In this document: in pieces, positions 44,242 to 55,100 of the stretch
How the letters are laid out: every line of letters starts with the position of its first letter
Position numbering within the stretch: position 1 is the stretch's first letter
Source of the DNA: Citrobacter amalonaticus
GTDB lineage: Bacteria; Pseudomonadota; Gammaproteobacteria; Enterobacterales; Enterobacteriaceae
DNA length: 64,000 nt
Direction of reading: 5' to 3'
NCBI RefSeq assembly: GCF_018252635.1
Contig: NZ_JAGTXM010000005.1
Span: 402,473 to 466,472 of the forward strand
Program-made: the position numbers and the translations under genes
Notes under the pieces: model-generated
Told to the model about the DNA's origin: nothing
Database searches by the model: none
The model's input: the letters and a program-made list of their open reading frames with translations, nothing else

Positions 44242-45111
44242 TTATTCGATTTTTTTCCCTTCCATCAGTCGCTGTACCAGCGGCAACATGATGAGCTCCA
44301 TGGCCAACCCCATTTTGCCGCCCGGCACCACAAGGGTATTGATGTGAGATATGAATGAACCTTGCAACATCGCCAGCAGCCAGGGGAAATCGATCCCTTC
44401 CAGGTTGCGGAAATGAATGACCACAAAGCTCTCATCCAGTGACGGAATGCCTTTGGCGGCAAACGGGTTTGACGTGTCTACGGTTGGCACGCGCTGGAAG
44501 TTAATATGAGTGCGGGAAAACTGTGGGGTGATGTAGTTGATATAGTCGTCCATCGAACGCACTACCGAATCCATCACCGCCTCACGGGAATGACCGCGTT
44601 CGCTGGTATCGCGGATCAGCTTCTGGATCCACTCCAGGTTTACGATGGGGACCACGCCGACCAGCAGATCAACATGACTGGCAACTTCGTGCTGTGGTGT
44701 CACCACGCCGCCGTGCAGTCCTTCATAGAACAGCACATCGGTCGGTTCCGGCAGCGGTTGCCACGGGGTAAAGGTACCTGGAACCTGGTTCCAGGGAACG
44801 GCTTCGTCGTAGGTGTGCAAGTATTTGCGTGACTGACCTTTGCCCGTCTGTCCGTATTCGATAAAGGTTTGTTCCAGCAGACCGAAGTCGTTTGCCTCGG
44901 GGCCAAAATAGCTGATATGGCGGCCGGCGTCGCGCGCTTTGCGGATTGCCATATCCATTTCCGGACGGGTATAGCGGTGAAAACTATCGCCTTCCACCTC
45001 GGCGGCGCGCAGGTTGAGCTGCGCAAAAATTTTACGGAACGCGAGGCTGGTGGTGGTGGTCCCCGCGCCGCTGGATCCTGTTACCGCAATCACCGGATGT
45101 TTGGCAGACAT
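44242..45111 (-). CDS. prkB: PrkB, phosphoribulokinase-like P-loop kinase
   Basis: The product has 289 residues. Walker A is GSSGAGTTT (12-20) and the phosphoribulokinase-type HRYTRPEMD segment is present. Enterics have no Calvin cycle, and the true substrate of this protein is not known. It follows yheU on the same strand. Confidence 0.94.
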   Translation of the reverse strand: MSAKHPVIAVTGSSGAGTTTTSLAFRKIFAQLNLRAAEVEGDSFHRYTRPEMDMAIRKARDAGRHISYFGPEANDFGLLEQTFIEYGQTGKGQSRKYLHTYDEAVPWNQVPGTFTPWQPLPEPTDVLFYEGLHGGVVTPQHEVASHVDLLVGVVPIVNLEWIQKLIRDTSERGHSREAVMDSVVRSMDDYINYITPQFSRTHINFQRVPTVDTSNPFAAKGIPSLDESFVVIHFRNLEGIDFPWLLAMLQGSFISHINTLVVPGGKMGLAMELIMLPLVQRLMEGKKIE

Positions 45112-45165
45112 GTTAACTCCATCAATAAATTGATTTTTTATTATAGTCGGCCGATAGCGTGCGGG

Positions 45166-45384
45166 TTATTCGCGAAATGATTTGCGCGGCATAATGTTGA
45201 CGGTTTCGTGCAACTCAGACCACACCAGAACCGCTTCTCCACACTGTAACTGGCGTTTGACGTCGGCGACTTTTTGCTCAAGGGTACGTTCATGTTCACC
45301 ATAATCGGTACCTTCGCGCAACACAAAGCTTTCGATCAGATTGTCCAGCGTCTCGGGGGAAAGGTCCTGCCAGGGGATCTGCAT
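45166..45384 (-). CDS. yheU: YheU, small conserved protein (UPF0270)
   Basis: The product has 72 residues, mostly helical and acidic, with the family start [25 protein letters not shown] (given here in part as [11 protein letters not shown]). Function unknown. It is two bases after yheT, so probably co-translated with it. Confidence 0.92.
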   Translation of the reverse strand: MQIPWQDLSPETLDNLIESFVLREGTDYGEHERTLEQKVADVKRQLQCGEAVLVWSELHETVNIMPRKSFRE

Positions 45385-45386
45385 GA

Positions 45387-46403
45387 TTATGTCTCCAGAT
45401 AGGGGGTCAGCCAGTCAGGAATACGCGATTCCAGCCACATTTGTGGGCGACGTAGCGTCCCGCCAATAAACCCGACGTGCCCGCCGTGTTCGGTGAGCTG
45501 ATACTCTACGTGCGGCGGTAAATCTTCCGCTTTGGGGATCACATGACTATCCATAAACGGGTCGTCTTTCGCGTGGATGATCAGCGTCGGAATGGCGATG
45601 TCGCTAAGCAAAGGCATTGCGCTGCATTGACGATAGTAGTCGATGGCATCGGCGAAGCCGTGAATTTTGGCGGTGATCAGATCGTCAAACTCGCGGATCC
45701 GGCGCAGGGATTTCAACTGCGCCAGACTCACCGGCAGCGAGCCTGGATAGGCCGCCAGCTTGCGCGACGCGTTAGCCTTCAGCAGGTTGAGCAGATAGCG
45801 CTGATAAACACGGGAAAAGCCTTTATCCATATGGTAGCTGCAGGCTTCCAGCACAAAGGGGGCCGAGACAATGACTGCCGCATCAAGCGGGATGTTTTCC
45901 CCTTCTTTAGCCAGCAGGCACGCCAGCACATTTCCACCCAGTGAATAGCCTACGGCGGCCGTCGGCGCATGGCCAAATTCCCGCTGCAACCAGCCTAAGA
46001 ACCAGGTTCCGTCTTCGGTTTCACCGGAGTGATAAATACGGTTCAGGCGGTTCGGTTCGCCGCTACAGCCGCGGAAGTGCATCACCACGCCAAGCCAGCC
46101 ACGATTCTTTGCAGCCTCAATCAGACCATGTGCGTACGGACTGTTCAGACTGCCTTCCAGGCCATGAAACACCACCAGACGCGGCTTGTGCTTCGCCTGA
46201 TGCGGATCTTCACTCCAGGCCAGATCGACAAAGTCGCCATCGGGTAATTCCAGACGCTGCCAGTGGGCGTCGAAATTCACTTTTCGGCGGATCAAACGCG
46301 GCAGCATGGTCTGCAGATGGCAGTTACTGATACCGCGCATCGGGCGAAATTCGTCACTGCTGCCGTTTGGCATTTCAGGATCGTGATGGATTACGTGTGT
46401 CAT
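45387..46403 (-). CDS. yheT: YheT, alpha/beta hydrolase
   Basis: The product has 338 residues from the ATG at 46403; the longer frame to 46466 is the antisense-overlapping end of yheS. The nucleophile elbow is GYSLGGN, the acid lies in AKDDPFM and the His in HGGHVGF, the EMBL8/YheT family triad. Substrate unknown. The extreme N-terminus differs from K-12. Confidence 0.94.
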   Translation of the reverse strand: MTHVIHHDPEMPNGSSDEFRPMRGISNCHLQTMLPRLIRRKVNFDAHWQRLELPDGDFVDLAWSEDPHQAKHKPRLVVFHGLEGSLNSPYAHGLIEAAKNRGWLGVVMHFRGCSGEPNRLNRIYHSGETEDGTWFLGWLQREFGHAPTAAVGYSLGGNVLACLLAKEGENIPLDAAVIVSAPFVLEACSYHMDKGFSRVYQRYLLNLLKANASRKLAAYPGSLPVSLAQLKSLRRIREFDDLITAKIHGFADAIDYYRQCSAMPLLSDIAIPTLIIHAKDDPFMDSHVIPKAEDLPPHVEYQLTEHGGHVGFIGGTLRRPQMWLESRIPDWLTPYLET

Positions 46404-46408
46404 CACTG

Positions 46409-48310
46409 TTACTCGCTCAGCATCTGCTCGAGCTGCTCCTGGGCGTCCAGCCAGGCCATTTCGCACGCTTCCAGTCCGGCTTTGGCGCTGGCCTGCTGTT
46501 GCAGACAGTCCGTCAGCTCGGTTTTGCGGCTCTGGTCGTAAAGTTCACTGTCGCCCAGCTTTTCTTCCACCTGCACCAGCTGCGCGTTCAGCTTCTCCAT
46601 CTCTTTTTCCAGACGGGCGATCTCTTTACGTAGCGGCTGGGTTTGCGTGCGCAGTTCGGCTTCCCGACGCTTCTGGTCTTTACGCGCCTGCGCGCTGTTG
46701 ATGTTCTCTTTTGGTGTCTCGTCAGACTGGCTTTCCTGTTTCTGCACATCGCTCAGCCACTGCTGATAATCTTCCAGATCGCCATCGAACGGCTCGACCT
46801 TGCGGTCGTGCACCAGATACAGGTCGTCTGTTGTGGAACGTAGCAAATGGCGGTCGTGCGAAACCACCACCAGCGCGCCTTCAAATTCAATCAACGCTTC
46901 GGTTAATGCCTGACGCATGTCGAGATCAAGGTGATTAGTCGGTTCATCCAGCAGCAGCAGGTTCGGACGCTGCCATACGATCAGCGCCAGCACCAGTCGT
47001 GCCTTTTCGCCGCCGGAGAAACGACGCGTCTCTTCGCTGACTTTATCGCCCTGGAAGCCGAAGCCGCCCAGGTAGTCGCGTAGCTTCTGTTCCAGTTCTT
47101 GTGGCGCCAGTCGCACCAGATGCTGCAATGGCGACTCATCCGCCCGCAAATACTCGAGCTGGTGCTGGGCGAAGTAACCGAGCTTGATGCCTTTCGCCAG
47201 TCCGATTTCACCGCTGACAGGGGACAGCTCACCTGCCAACAGTTTGATGAGCGTGGATTTACCCGCGCCGTTACGTCCCAGCAGGCCGATACGCGATCCC
47301 GGCACCAGGTTCAGTTTGATGGAGTCCAGGATAATGCGTTCGCCATAACCGGCACTCACTTTCTCCATTTTCAACAGCGGATTCGGCAGGCTCTCCGGCG
47401 CGCGGAAGCTGAAATGGAACGGGTTATCGATATGTGCCGGGGCAATCAGCTCCATGCGTTCCAGCATCTTGATACGGCTCTGCGCTTGCTTCGCTTTCGT
47501 GGCTTTGGCGCGGAAGCGATCGATATAGCTTTGCAGATGCGCCACGCGCTCCTGTTGGCTTTCGTACATTGCCTGCTGTTGAGCCAGACGCGTGGCGCGT
47601 TGAATTTCAAACGCGCTGTAGTTGCCGGTGTACTCGAACATCGTTTGCTGTTCGATATGGATGATTTTATCCACGACCGGATCGAGGAAGTCACGGTCGT
47701 GGGAGATAAGAATCAGAGTGCCCTGATAGCTCTTCAGCCATTTTTCCAGCCAGATAACCGCATCCAGATCGAGGTGGTTGGTCGGTTCATCGAGCAGGAG
47801 CAGATCGGAGCGACAAATCAGCGCCTGGGCCAGGTTGAGACGCATACGCCAGCCGCCGGAAAAGTCGCTGACCGGACGTTCCAGTTGTTCATTAGAGAAA
47901 CCGAGACCATGCAACAGGCTGGCCGCGCGGGAGCGTACGGTCCAGGCGTCGATGGCATCCAGCTTGCCGTGGACGGTGGCAATGGCGTGTCCGTCGTTAC
48001 GTTCGTTAGCGTCGTGTAACTGGGCTTCCAGTTGACGATATTCGCGGTCGCCGTCAATGACATATTCCAGCGCGGGCTGGGGCAAAGCAGGCGTTTCCTG
48101 ATTTACCCATGCCAGTTGCCAGCTACCGGGAAAGGTAAAACCACCGGCATCTGCGCTGATTTCATTTTTCAGCAATGCCAGCAGGGTAGATTTCCCGCAG
48201 CCGTTCTTACCCACCAGGCCCACTTTCTGACCCGGATTGATGGTGGCAGTGGCATTGTCCAGTAAGACGCGCACGCCGCGACGAATTTGTAACGAGGAGA
48301 AAACAATCAT
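46409..48310 (-). CDS. yheS: YheS, ABC-F family ATPase
   Basis: The product has 633 residues and no membrane segment. Two ABC cassettes have Walker A GKNGCGKST (about 36) and GRNGAGKST (about 345) and signatures SGGWRMRL and SGGEKARL. The P-site tRNA-interaction linker lies between them. The C-terminal coiled coil (about 530-630) is Glu/Lys/Gln rich. ABC-F proteins act on ribosomes, and YheS (Uup/EttA group) is linked to relief of translational stalling. It is divergent from kefG. Confidence 0.95.
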   Translation of the reverse strand: MIVFSSLQIRRGVRVLLDNATATINPGQKVGLVGKNGCGKSTLLALLKNEISADAGGFTFPGSWQLAWVNQETPALPQPALEYVIDGDREYRQLEAQLHDANERNDGHAIATVHGKLDAIDAWTVRSRAASLLHGLGFSNEQLERPVSDFSGGWRMRLNLAQALICRSDLLLLDEPTNHLDLDAVIWLEKWLKSYQGTLILISHDRDFLDPVVDKIIHIEQQTMFEYTGNYSAFEIQRATRLAQQQAMYESQQERVAHLQSYIDRFRAKATKAKQAQSRIKMLERMELIAPAHIDNPFHFSFRAPESLPNPLLKMEKVSAGYGERIILDSIKLNLVPGSRIGLLGRNGAGKSTLIKLLAGELSPVSGEIGLAKGIKLGYFAQHQLEYLRADESPLQHLVRLAPQELEQKLRDYLGGFGFQGDKVSEETRRFSGGEKARLVLALIVWQRPNLLLLDEPTNHLDLDMRQALTEALIEFEGALVVVSHDRHLLRSTTDDLYLVHDRKVEPFDGDLEDYQQWLSDVQKQESQSDETPKENINSAQARKDQKRREAELRTQTQPLRKEIARLEKEMEKLNAQLVQVEEKLGDSELYDQSRKTELTDCLQQQASAKAGLEACEMAWLDAQEQLEQMLSE

Positions 48311-48443
48311 AAGGCGCCGTATGTTCAGACTATGTTAATTTATCATTATGATAATGTAAGGTGTGGGCCATTAACCGCACCGGGCCGCAATGGTAGCCCA
48401 AAACGACGACTATACACAAAAACAGAAACAAACCGGGAGGGGG

Positions 48444-48998
48444 ATGATGTCTCAGTCAGCAAAGGTCTTGCTGCTGTATGCCCATCCGGAATCTCAGGAC
48501 TCGGTAGCTAACCGGGTACTGCTTAAGCCGGCCACGCAGCTCAGCAACGTTACGGTGCACGATCTCTACGCGCACTATCCTGATTTTTTTATCGATATCC
48601 CGCATGAGCAGGCGCTGCTGCGTGAGCATGACGTGATCGTGTTTCAGCATCCACTGTACACCTATAGTTGTCCGGCGTTACTGAAAGAGTGGCTGGATCG
48701 CGTATTGAGCCGTGGCTTTGCCAGCGGCCCCGGGGGCAATCAGCTGGCGGGAAAATACTGGCGCAGCGTGATCACCACCGGTGAACCGGAGAGCGCCTAT
48801 CGCTATGACGCGCTGAATCGCTATCCGATGAGCGATGTATTGCGGCCATTCGAACTGACGGCAGGAATGTGCCGAATGCACTGGCTGAGTCCCATTATTA
48901 TTTACTGGGCCAGACGACAAAGCGCGCAGGAGCTGGAAAGCCATGCAAAAGCGTATGGCGACTGGCTTGCTCATCCCGTTCCTGTGGGAGGCCGCTGA
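48444..48998 (+). CDS. kefG: KefG, ancillary flavoprotein of KefB
   Basis: The product has 184 residues from the ATG at 48444 (MMSQ) with GGGAGGGGG upstream. It has a flavodoxin-like quinone reductase fold ([35 protein letters not shown]). It binds the KefB RCK domain and is needed for full K+ efflux. Its stop overlaps the kefB start by one base. Confidence 0.95.
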   Translation: MMSQSAKVLLLYAHPESQDSVANRVLLKPATQLSNVTVHDLYAHYPDFFIDIPHEQALLREHDVIVFQHPLYTYSCPALLKEWLDRVLSRGFASGPGGNQLAGKYWRSVITTGEPESAYRYDALNRYPMSDVLRPFELTAGMCRMHWLSPIIIYWARRQSAQELESHAKAYGDWLAHPVPVGGR

Positions 48999-50803
48999 TG
49001 GAAGGTTCCGATTTATTGACTGCGGGAGTGCTGTTTCTCTTCGCGGCGGTGGCTGCGGTGCCTCTGGCATCGCGGCTGGGGATTGGGGCAGTGCTGGGGT
49101 ATTTGCTCGCGGGGATCGCTATCGGCCCGTGGGGATTAGGTTTTATCAGCGACGTGGATGAGATCCTCCACTTCTCTGAGCTGGGCGTGGTGTTCCTGAT
49201 GTTTATCATCGGGCTGGAGCTGAACCCGTCGAAGCTCTGGCAGCTCCGACGTTCGATCTTCGGCGTGGGGGCGGCGCAGGTTCTGCTGAGTGCGGCGCTG
49301 TTGGCTGGGCTGCTGATGCTGACCGATTTCTCCGGGCCTGCGGCAGTTGTTGGTGGGATAGGTCTTGCGATGTCGTCAACCGCGATGGCGCTACAGCTGA
49401 TGCGTGAAAAAGGAATGAACCGCAGCGAATCCGGGCAGTTGGGCTTTTCGGTTTTACTGTTCCAGGATCTGGCGGTGATCCCGGCGCTCGCGCTGGTGCC
49501 GCTGTTAGCCGGTTCGGCCGATGAAGATTTCGACTGGATGAAGATCGGCATGAAGGTGCTGGCGTTTGCCGGCATGCTGATCGGCGGACGCTATCTGCTG
49601 CGCCCGGTGTTCCGGTTTATTGCCGCCTCCGGCGTGCGCGAAGTGTTTACCGCCGCCACGCTGCTGTTGGTGCTGGGATCGGCACTGTTTATGGATGCGC
49701 TGGGGCTGTCGATGGCACTCGGCACGTTTATCGCCGGGGTGCTGTTAGCGGAAAGCGAATACCGGCATGAGCTGGAGACCGCGATCGATCCGTTTAAAGG
49801 ACTGCTGCTGGGGCTCTTCTTTATTTCTGTCGGGATGTCGCTCAACCTTGGCGTGTTATACACCCATCTGCTGTGGGTTGTGGCAAGCGTAGTGGTGCTG
49901 GTGACAGTCAAAACGCTGGTGCTTTATCTGCTGGCGCGACTGTACGGTTTGCGAAGCTCTGAAAGAATGCAGTTTGCGGGGGTGTTGAGTCAGGGCGGTG
50001 AGTTCGCCTTTGTGCTGTTCTCGACCGCGTCGTCGCAGCGGTTGTTTCAGGGCGATCAGATGGCGCTTTTGCTGGTGACCGTCACGCTGTCAATGATGAC
50101 CACGCCGATGCTAATGAAGCTTATCGATAAATGGCTTTCCCGTCAGATGAATGGCCCGGATGAAGACGATGAAATGCCGTGGGTTGAGGATGATAAGCCT
50201 CAGGTCATCGTGGTGGGCTTTGGCCGTTTTGGTCAGGTTATTGGGCGTTTGTTGATGGCCAATAAGATGCGTATCACCGTGCTTGAGCGGGACATCAGCG
50301 CGGTAAACCTGATGCGTAAATATGGCTATAAGGTCTATTACGGCGATGCGACGCAGGTGGATCTGCTGCGTTCAGCCGGGGCGGAAGCGGCAGAATCCAT
50401 TGTGATTACCTGTAATGAGCCGGAAGATACGATGAAGCTGGTGGAGATCTGCCAACAGCATTTTCCGCATTTGCATATTCTTGCGCGAGCGCGCGGACGC
50501 GTTGAAGCACATGAGTTATTACAGGCAGGCGTGTCGCAGTTCTCCCGTGAGACCTTTTCCAGTGCGCTGGAGTTGGGACGCAAAACGCTGGTGTCGTTGG
50601 GGATGCATCCCCATCAGGCGCAGCGGGCGCAACTGCATTTCCGTCGGCTGGATATGCGGATGCTGAGGGAACTCATCCCGATGCATGCCGATACGGTACA
50701 AATCTCTCGCGCCAGAGAAGCCAGACGCGAGCTGGAGGAGATTTTCCAGCGCGAGATGCAACAAGAACGACGCCAACTGGATGGCTGGGATGAATTCGAA
50801 TAG
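48998..50803 (+). CDS. kefB: KefB, glutathione-gated K+/H+ antiporter
   Basis: The product has 601 residues from the ATG at 48998. About 12 membrane helices of the CPA2 antiporter type occupy 1-380, and a cytoplasmic RCK domain has the Rossmann motif [13 protein letters not shown] (about 405). Glutathione holds it shut; electrophile adducts open it to acidify the cytoplasm as protection. It forms an operon with kefG, then yheV and slyD. Confidence 0.97.
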   Translation: MEGSDLLTAGVLFLFAAVAAVPLASRLGIGAVLGYLLAGIAIGPWGLGFISDVDEILHFSELGVVFLMFIIGLELNPSKLWQLRRSIFGVGAAQVLLSAALLAGLLMLTDFSGPAAVVGGIGLAMSSTAMALQLMREKGMNRSESGQLGFSVLLFQDLAVIPALALVPLLAGSADEDFDWMKIGMKVLAFAGMLIGGRYLLRPVFRFIAASGVREVFTAATLLLVLGSALFMDALGLSMALGTFIAGVLLAESEYRHELETAIDPFKGLLLGLFFISVGMSLNLGVLYTHLLWVVASVVVLVTVKTLVLYLLARLYGLRSSERMQFAGVLSQGGEFAFVLFSTASSQRLFQGDQMALLLVTVTLSMMTTPMLMKLIDKWLSRQMNGPDEDDEMPWVEDDKPQVIVVGFGRFGQVIGRLLMANKMRITVLERDISAVNLMRKYGYKVYYGDATQVDLLRSAGAEAAESIVITCNEPEDTMKLVEICQQHFPHLHILARARGRVEAHELLQAGVSQFSRETFSSALELGRKTLVSLGMHPHQAQRAQLHFRRLDMRMLRELIPMHADTVQISRAREARRELEEIFQREMQQERRQLDGWDEFE

Positions 50804-50812
50804 AGGATAAGT

Positions 50813-51013
50813 ATGGCAATCCGTAAACGTTTTATTGCAGGGGCGAAATGCCCTTCCTGTCAGGCACAGGATTCTCTGGCAATGTGGCGCGAGAATAATA
50901 TTGATATTGTTGAATGTGTTAAGTGTGGTCATCAGATGCGCGAAGCGGATAAAGAAGCCCGCGATCACGTTCGCAAAGAAGAGCAAGTGATCGGGATCTT
51001 TCATCCGGACTAG
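50813..51013 (+). CDS. yheV: YheV, zinc-ribbon protein
   Basis: The product has 66 residues with two CxxC pairs (C13/C16, C35/C38), a small zinc-ribbon. It lies nine bases after kefB. Function unknown. Confidence 0.93.
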   Translation: MAIRKRFIAGAKCPSCQAQDSLAMWRENNIDIVECVKCGHQMREADKEARDHVRKEEQVIGIFHPD

Positions 51014-51107
51014 CGATATGTCCCGAGTTTTTTTAAGCTAAGGGGTACACAGGTGCAGATTTCAGCTACAATCTGCGCCAGCAATTTTCCCACGCTCAGG
51101 AGATATC

Positions 51108-51704
51108 ATGAAAGTAGCAAAAGACCTGGTGGTCAGCCTGGCCTATCAGGTACGTACAGAAGACGGTGTATTGGTTGATGAGTCTCCGGTGAGTGCGCCG
51201 CTGGACTACCTGCATGGTCACGGTTCCCTGATCTCTGGTCTGGAAACAGCGCTGGAAGGTCACGCGGTTGGCGATAAATTTGATGTTGCTGTGGGCGCGA
51301 ACGACGCTTACGGTCAGTATGATGAAAACCTGGTGCAGCGCGTACCTAAAGACGTCTTCATGGGCGTTGACGAACTGCAGGTTGGCATGCGTTTCCTGGC
51401 TGAAACTGACCAGGGTCCGGTTCCGGTAGAAATTACCGAAGTGGAAGACGACCACGTTGTGGTTGACGGCAACCACATGCTTGCAGGTCAGAATCTGAAG
51501 TTCAACGTTGAAGTTGTGGCGATCCGCGAAGCGACCGAAGAAGAACTGGCTCACGGCCACGTTCACGGTGCGCACGGGCACGACCATGACCACGATCATG
51601 ACGGCTGCTGCGGCGGTCACGGCCATGATCACGGTCACGAGCACGGCGGCGAAGGCTGCTGTGGCGGTGGCGGTAAAGGCAACGGCGGTTGCGGTTGCCA
51701 CTAA
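51108..51704 (+). CDS. slyD: SlyD, metal-binding FKBP-type prolyl isomerase and chaperone
   Basis: The product has 198 residues (196 in K-12). The FKBP domain (1-69 and 130-150) is interrupted by the chaperone IF domain. The tail from about 155 is extremely rich in His, Cys and Gly (HGHDHDHDHDGCCGG and similar) and binds nickel for hydrogenase maturation. The start has AGGAG at good spacing. In K-12 slyX follows; here an autotransporter intervenes. Confidence 0.97.
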   Translation: MKVAKDLVVSLAYQVRTEDGVLVDESPVSAPLDYLHGHGSLISGLETALEGHAVGDKFDVAVGANDAYGQYDENLVQRVPKDVFMGVDELQVGMRFLAETDQGPVPVEITEVEDDHVVVDGNHMLAGQNLKFNVEVVAIREATEEELAHGHVHGAHGHDHDHDHDGCCGGHGHDHGHEHGGEGCCGGGGKGNGGCGCH

Positions 51705-51748
51705 GCCATTCACCATGCTGATTTGATCGTCAGCGTGAGTGCGCGTTA

Positions 51749-51774
51749 AAAGGCAGCGATGGCTGCCTTTTTTA
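51749..51774 (+). terminator. slyD terminator
   Basis: AAAGGCAGC and GCTGCCTTT form a 9-bp stem around GATG, followed by TTTT. Confidence 0.9.
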
Positions 51775-52129
51775 TTGTCTGATTACGGCTTCTTTTCTTT
51801 TAAGACTGAGTGGATATTGGGCCTTAATCCTTCTCTTATTTTGATTCTTTTCCGCAGCATTTTCCCCAGACATCGTGAAGATGATTTAAATCAGCCAGCT
51901 ATAAAACTATTACGCTGAACGCATTACCTGTGGTTGCGTTCTATTGTGACTGTTTTCTTTCTAAATCATATTCTCTGATAGATTATTGCTTGAGATAAAT
52001 TCAGACTGTAAATAATAAATGAACGACTAATTAATATTAAGTCGCTAAATAGCATTTTTTGTGTTCGCGTAAAGAATATTAATTGGCATAGGATAGCGTT
52101 TGGAAAAACGTATTGTGAATTTCTCATCA

Positions 52130-52135
52130 TATAAT
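52130..52135 (+). promoter_or_regulatory. Candidate -10 box of the autotransporter promoter
   Basis: A perfect TATAAT lies 48 bases upstream of the ATG, implying a leader of about 40 bases. No recognisable -35 hexamer is at 16-18 bases, so this is tentative. Confidence 0.4.
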
Positions 52136-52182
52136 TTATTTATAAATATTCTCACAATAAATATCTTCTCAAGGAAGAAATA

Positions 52183-55100
52183 ATGAATAAATGCTATAAC
52201 ATCGTCTGGAATGCTACCCGTAATATGTTTATGGTCGTTGCTGAATTTGTGCGTGGCGGTGGCGGTACTCGACGGCGAATCTGTATTGTGGGAGCAGCGT
52301 TAAACCTGACTGTTTCCGGCATTTGCTCCGTTTATGCGGCGGAAATTGGTCCGCAAAGTGGAGCCAGTATTACTATTGAGAATGGCGATACCATTACGTC
52401 GACCAGCGGTGGTAAAGGTATTGATAGTTCTGCGGCAGGAGGAACTGGCGTTCAAATTAACGGTAAAACAATTATTAATGTTTCTGGTAATAGTGGTCCC
52501 ATGACCGGCATTAATCTCGATAATGGCGTAGGTAATCAACTCGGAGATGGAACGGAGGTCAGGGTCAGTGATGGAGACAAATCTGGTGAAGTAAAAGGTA
52601 TTTTTATTGATAAGAAACAATCTAATACCGGAATAACTGCGAATGGACTCAACATTAATGTGCAAAGTTCTGGGGGCGGTGCGTATGGCTTCCAGGATTT
52701 TGGCACTGGGGGAAATACCGACCTGGGGCAGGGCAGTACGATCAGTGTATCCAGCACCAGCAGCAATTATTATGCTTACGGCGTTTATCTGAGCAATAAC
52801 AGTGGCGGTTTTAAAATGGACGGGGGGACAATCAATGTAACCGCCAGTCAGGGGCCGGCAAGGGGTATTGATAGTTTCGGCAACTCAGGCATCGATTTGG
52901 GTAGCGGAACGCAGATCAATGTCTCCAGCGAGTCAAATTCGATCGGTATCGAAGTGGGTGAATCTTATGGGGCTGGCGCCTTAAACGCTAATGCGCTCAT
53001 GCTCAATGTCTTGAATACCAGAACCGGGTGGGCGGAGGGGATTCGGGTAGGACGTTCCAGCAGTGTAGATTTGGGCAGTGGCAGCCACATTTCGCTTACG
53101 GGAAACGCCAACTTTGCTCAGGGTATTACCGCTGAAGATGGCGGTAAATTTACCGCCGATGATTTAGATCTTACGCTCACGACAACTAATACCGCGACGT
53201 CAGGGCTCAGCGGACGTGGTATATCCATTGACAGTAACGGAAGCATGGATTTGGGCAGCGGTTCGACCATTACCGTTGCGGGCTTTACGCAAGCTGATGG
53301 CATCGATATGAGCAGTAGCAGCGGATCCTTTACTGCCGATCATCTGACCGTTGATGTTACAGGTAATGGGTGGTTCTACGGTATTCAGATGGACGGCGGG
53401 AAAATGGATCTCGGCGCAGGTAGTTCCGTTAGTGCAACTGGCAATGCTGAGACCATTTGGATTACCAACGGCCGTTTTACCGCCAGCGAACTGACGGTTA
53501 AAACGCAACAGTCAATTGGAATAAACGTCCAGGGCAGTTCCAAAGATGTGACGGCAGATGTGGGGGCGGGAAGCGCGATTGATGGTCGTGTCGTTGGCAA
53601 GAACGGAACGACCAGCGGCATCTGCGCGTCGGATTCCGGCATTGGCGGCAACTCAATCGTTAATTTCAATGGTACCGCCGATAATCGCAACACAATTTAT
53701 GCGGTGAATGGGTATGGCGCTTCCGCTCAGTTTTACGGGCAGAAAGTGAATATGTCGAATACCGATATCATCATGAGCGGTGGGAATAAATCCAGGGGGC
53801 TTTGGGCGATTGGCGATAATAACTTGTCTAATCCCGGCATTATTAACGGCGAGAATCTTAAGATAGACATGACCGGCAGCGGCAAAGGAAGTGCAGGCGT
53901 CATGGTACAGCAGGGCGGCTCGGTTAACCTGACGGGGGAGACGACCATTCAAACCGATGGCGGTATCGCTATTCGCAATGCCTATATGACATCCAGTAAA
54001 GATGGAACGCTATTGCCCGGCGGTACCGTTACTGGCAGCGGTAAAATGGATATTGAGGGTGACATTATCAGTGAAGGCTGGGGAAGCATCGATCTTACTA
54101 TGGACGCAGGATCGCAGTTTATGGGTAAGACTTCGGTGAATAACGACATTAAAGAGAAAAATGCTAATGCCACTTCTACCCTGAATATGACGCTTGCGGA
54201 TGATACCCGCTGGATCATTACGGGCGGTTCGTCTTTAACGCAGTTAACCAGTGCCGGTGGCCTGGTATTTCGCTCTGATGATGAAAATGGTGTGTACAGT
54301 ACCCTGAAGGCAGATGAAATCACGTTGCAGGATACCAGTGAACTGGACGTGGACTATGCCGCTGCCACACAAGCCATGGCAGATGACATCCCGCTGATTA
54401 TTGCAAATAATATCACGCTGGATGGTGCGCTTAATCTTCATGATGTGGATACGTCCGGCCTTGAGAACCTGACTTCGGACGGGCAACTTGCGCAGCAACA
54501 AGTGGTATTAATTGATGCAGCTACGGCGATTAACGGTAACTTCTCCAGCCTGTCGAAGGACGCGTCCGCAATACCGGACTACCTTGCTTTTAGCGGTCAG
54601 ATCAATCCCGTCGACAATACGCAATACCTTCTGGGCACGGATCTGAGTTGGTATGGAGATAGTTCATCGCCAGCCGCAAGGACGTCCGGTGCGCATGGCA
54701 CTTTCACGCTGGCGGCGGGAAAACATTTTGAGGTTACCCGCGCGCTGGTGGATGTCGCTCCTGATCCAGAGACTGGCTGGGACGGCAAAACATTGACCAA
54801 AAAAGGTGATGGCGCCTTAATTCTGAGTGGAGATAACACCTATAGCGGCGGCACCCGAATTGAAGAGGGCGCAGTTCTTGCCACTAACGCCGATGCGCTG
54901 GGCAGTGGCGACATCAGCAACAGCGGCGAGCTTGTGCTTGATACCGATGGCATGGTGAATATTTCGCAAAACATCACGACGAATTCCGGTGGGACGATGC
55001 GCATTGAACAGGGCAGCACCGTGACGTTGAATACGCTGACTCAGGAAGAGGGGAGTTCGTTGGATGTGTTTTTAGATCTGTCGTCAACGCAGCCAGTTGT

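Larger units (their letters stand above)
51705..52182. other. AT-rich non-coding stretch between slyD and the autotransporter
   Basis: These 478 bases contain the slyD terminator at the left. Beyond 51780 they are markedly AT-rich with no plausible gene. An imperfect palindrome CGACT...AGTCG spans 52024-52044. A consensus -10 TATAAT lies at 52130-52135, with no good -35 at 17 bases. A perfect inverted repeat (TATTGTGA 52111-52118, TCACAATA 52152-52159) brackets that -10. An activator or silencer is likely involved. Confidence 0.6.

Noticed and set aside
51541-51704. Tandem His/Gly-rich DNA at the slyD end as a possible repeat array or CRISPR-like element
   Set aside because: It is coding low-complexity sequence of the metal-binding tail; units are not uniform and have no spacers.
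51096-51716. 206-codon frame opposite slyD with a hydrophobic Ala/Thr/Val start
   Set aside because: The apparent hydrophobic start is only the complement of the His/Gly/Cys-rich slyD tail.
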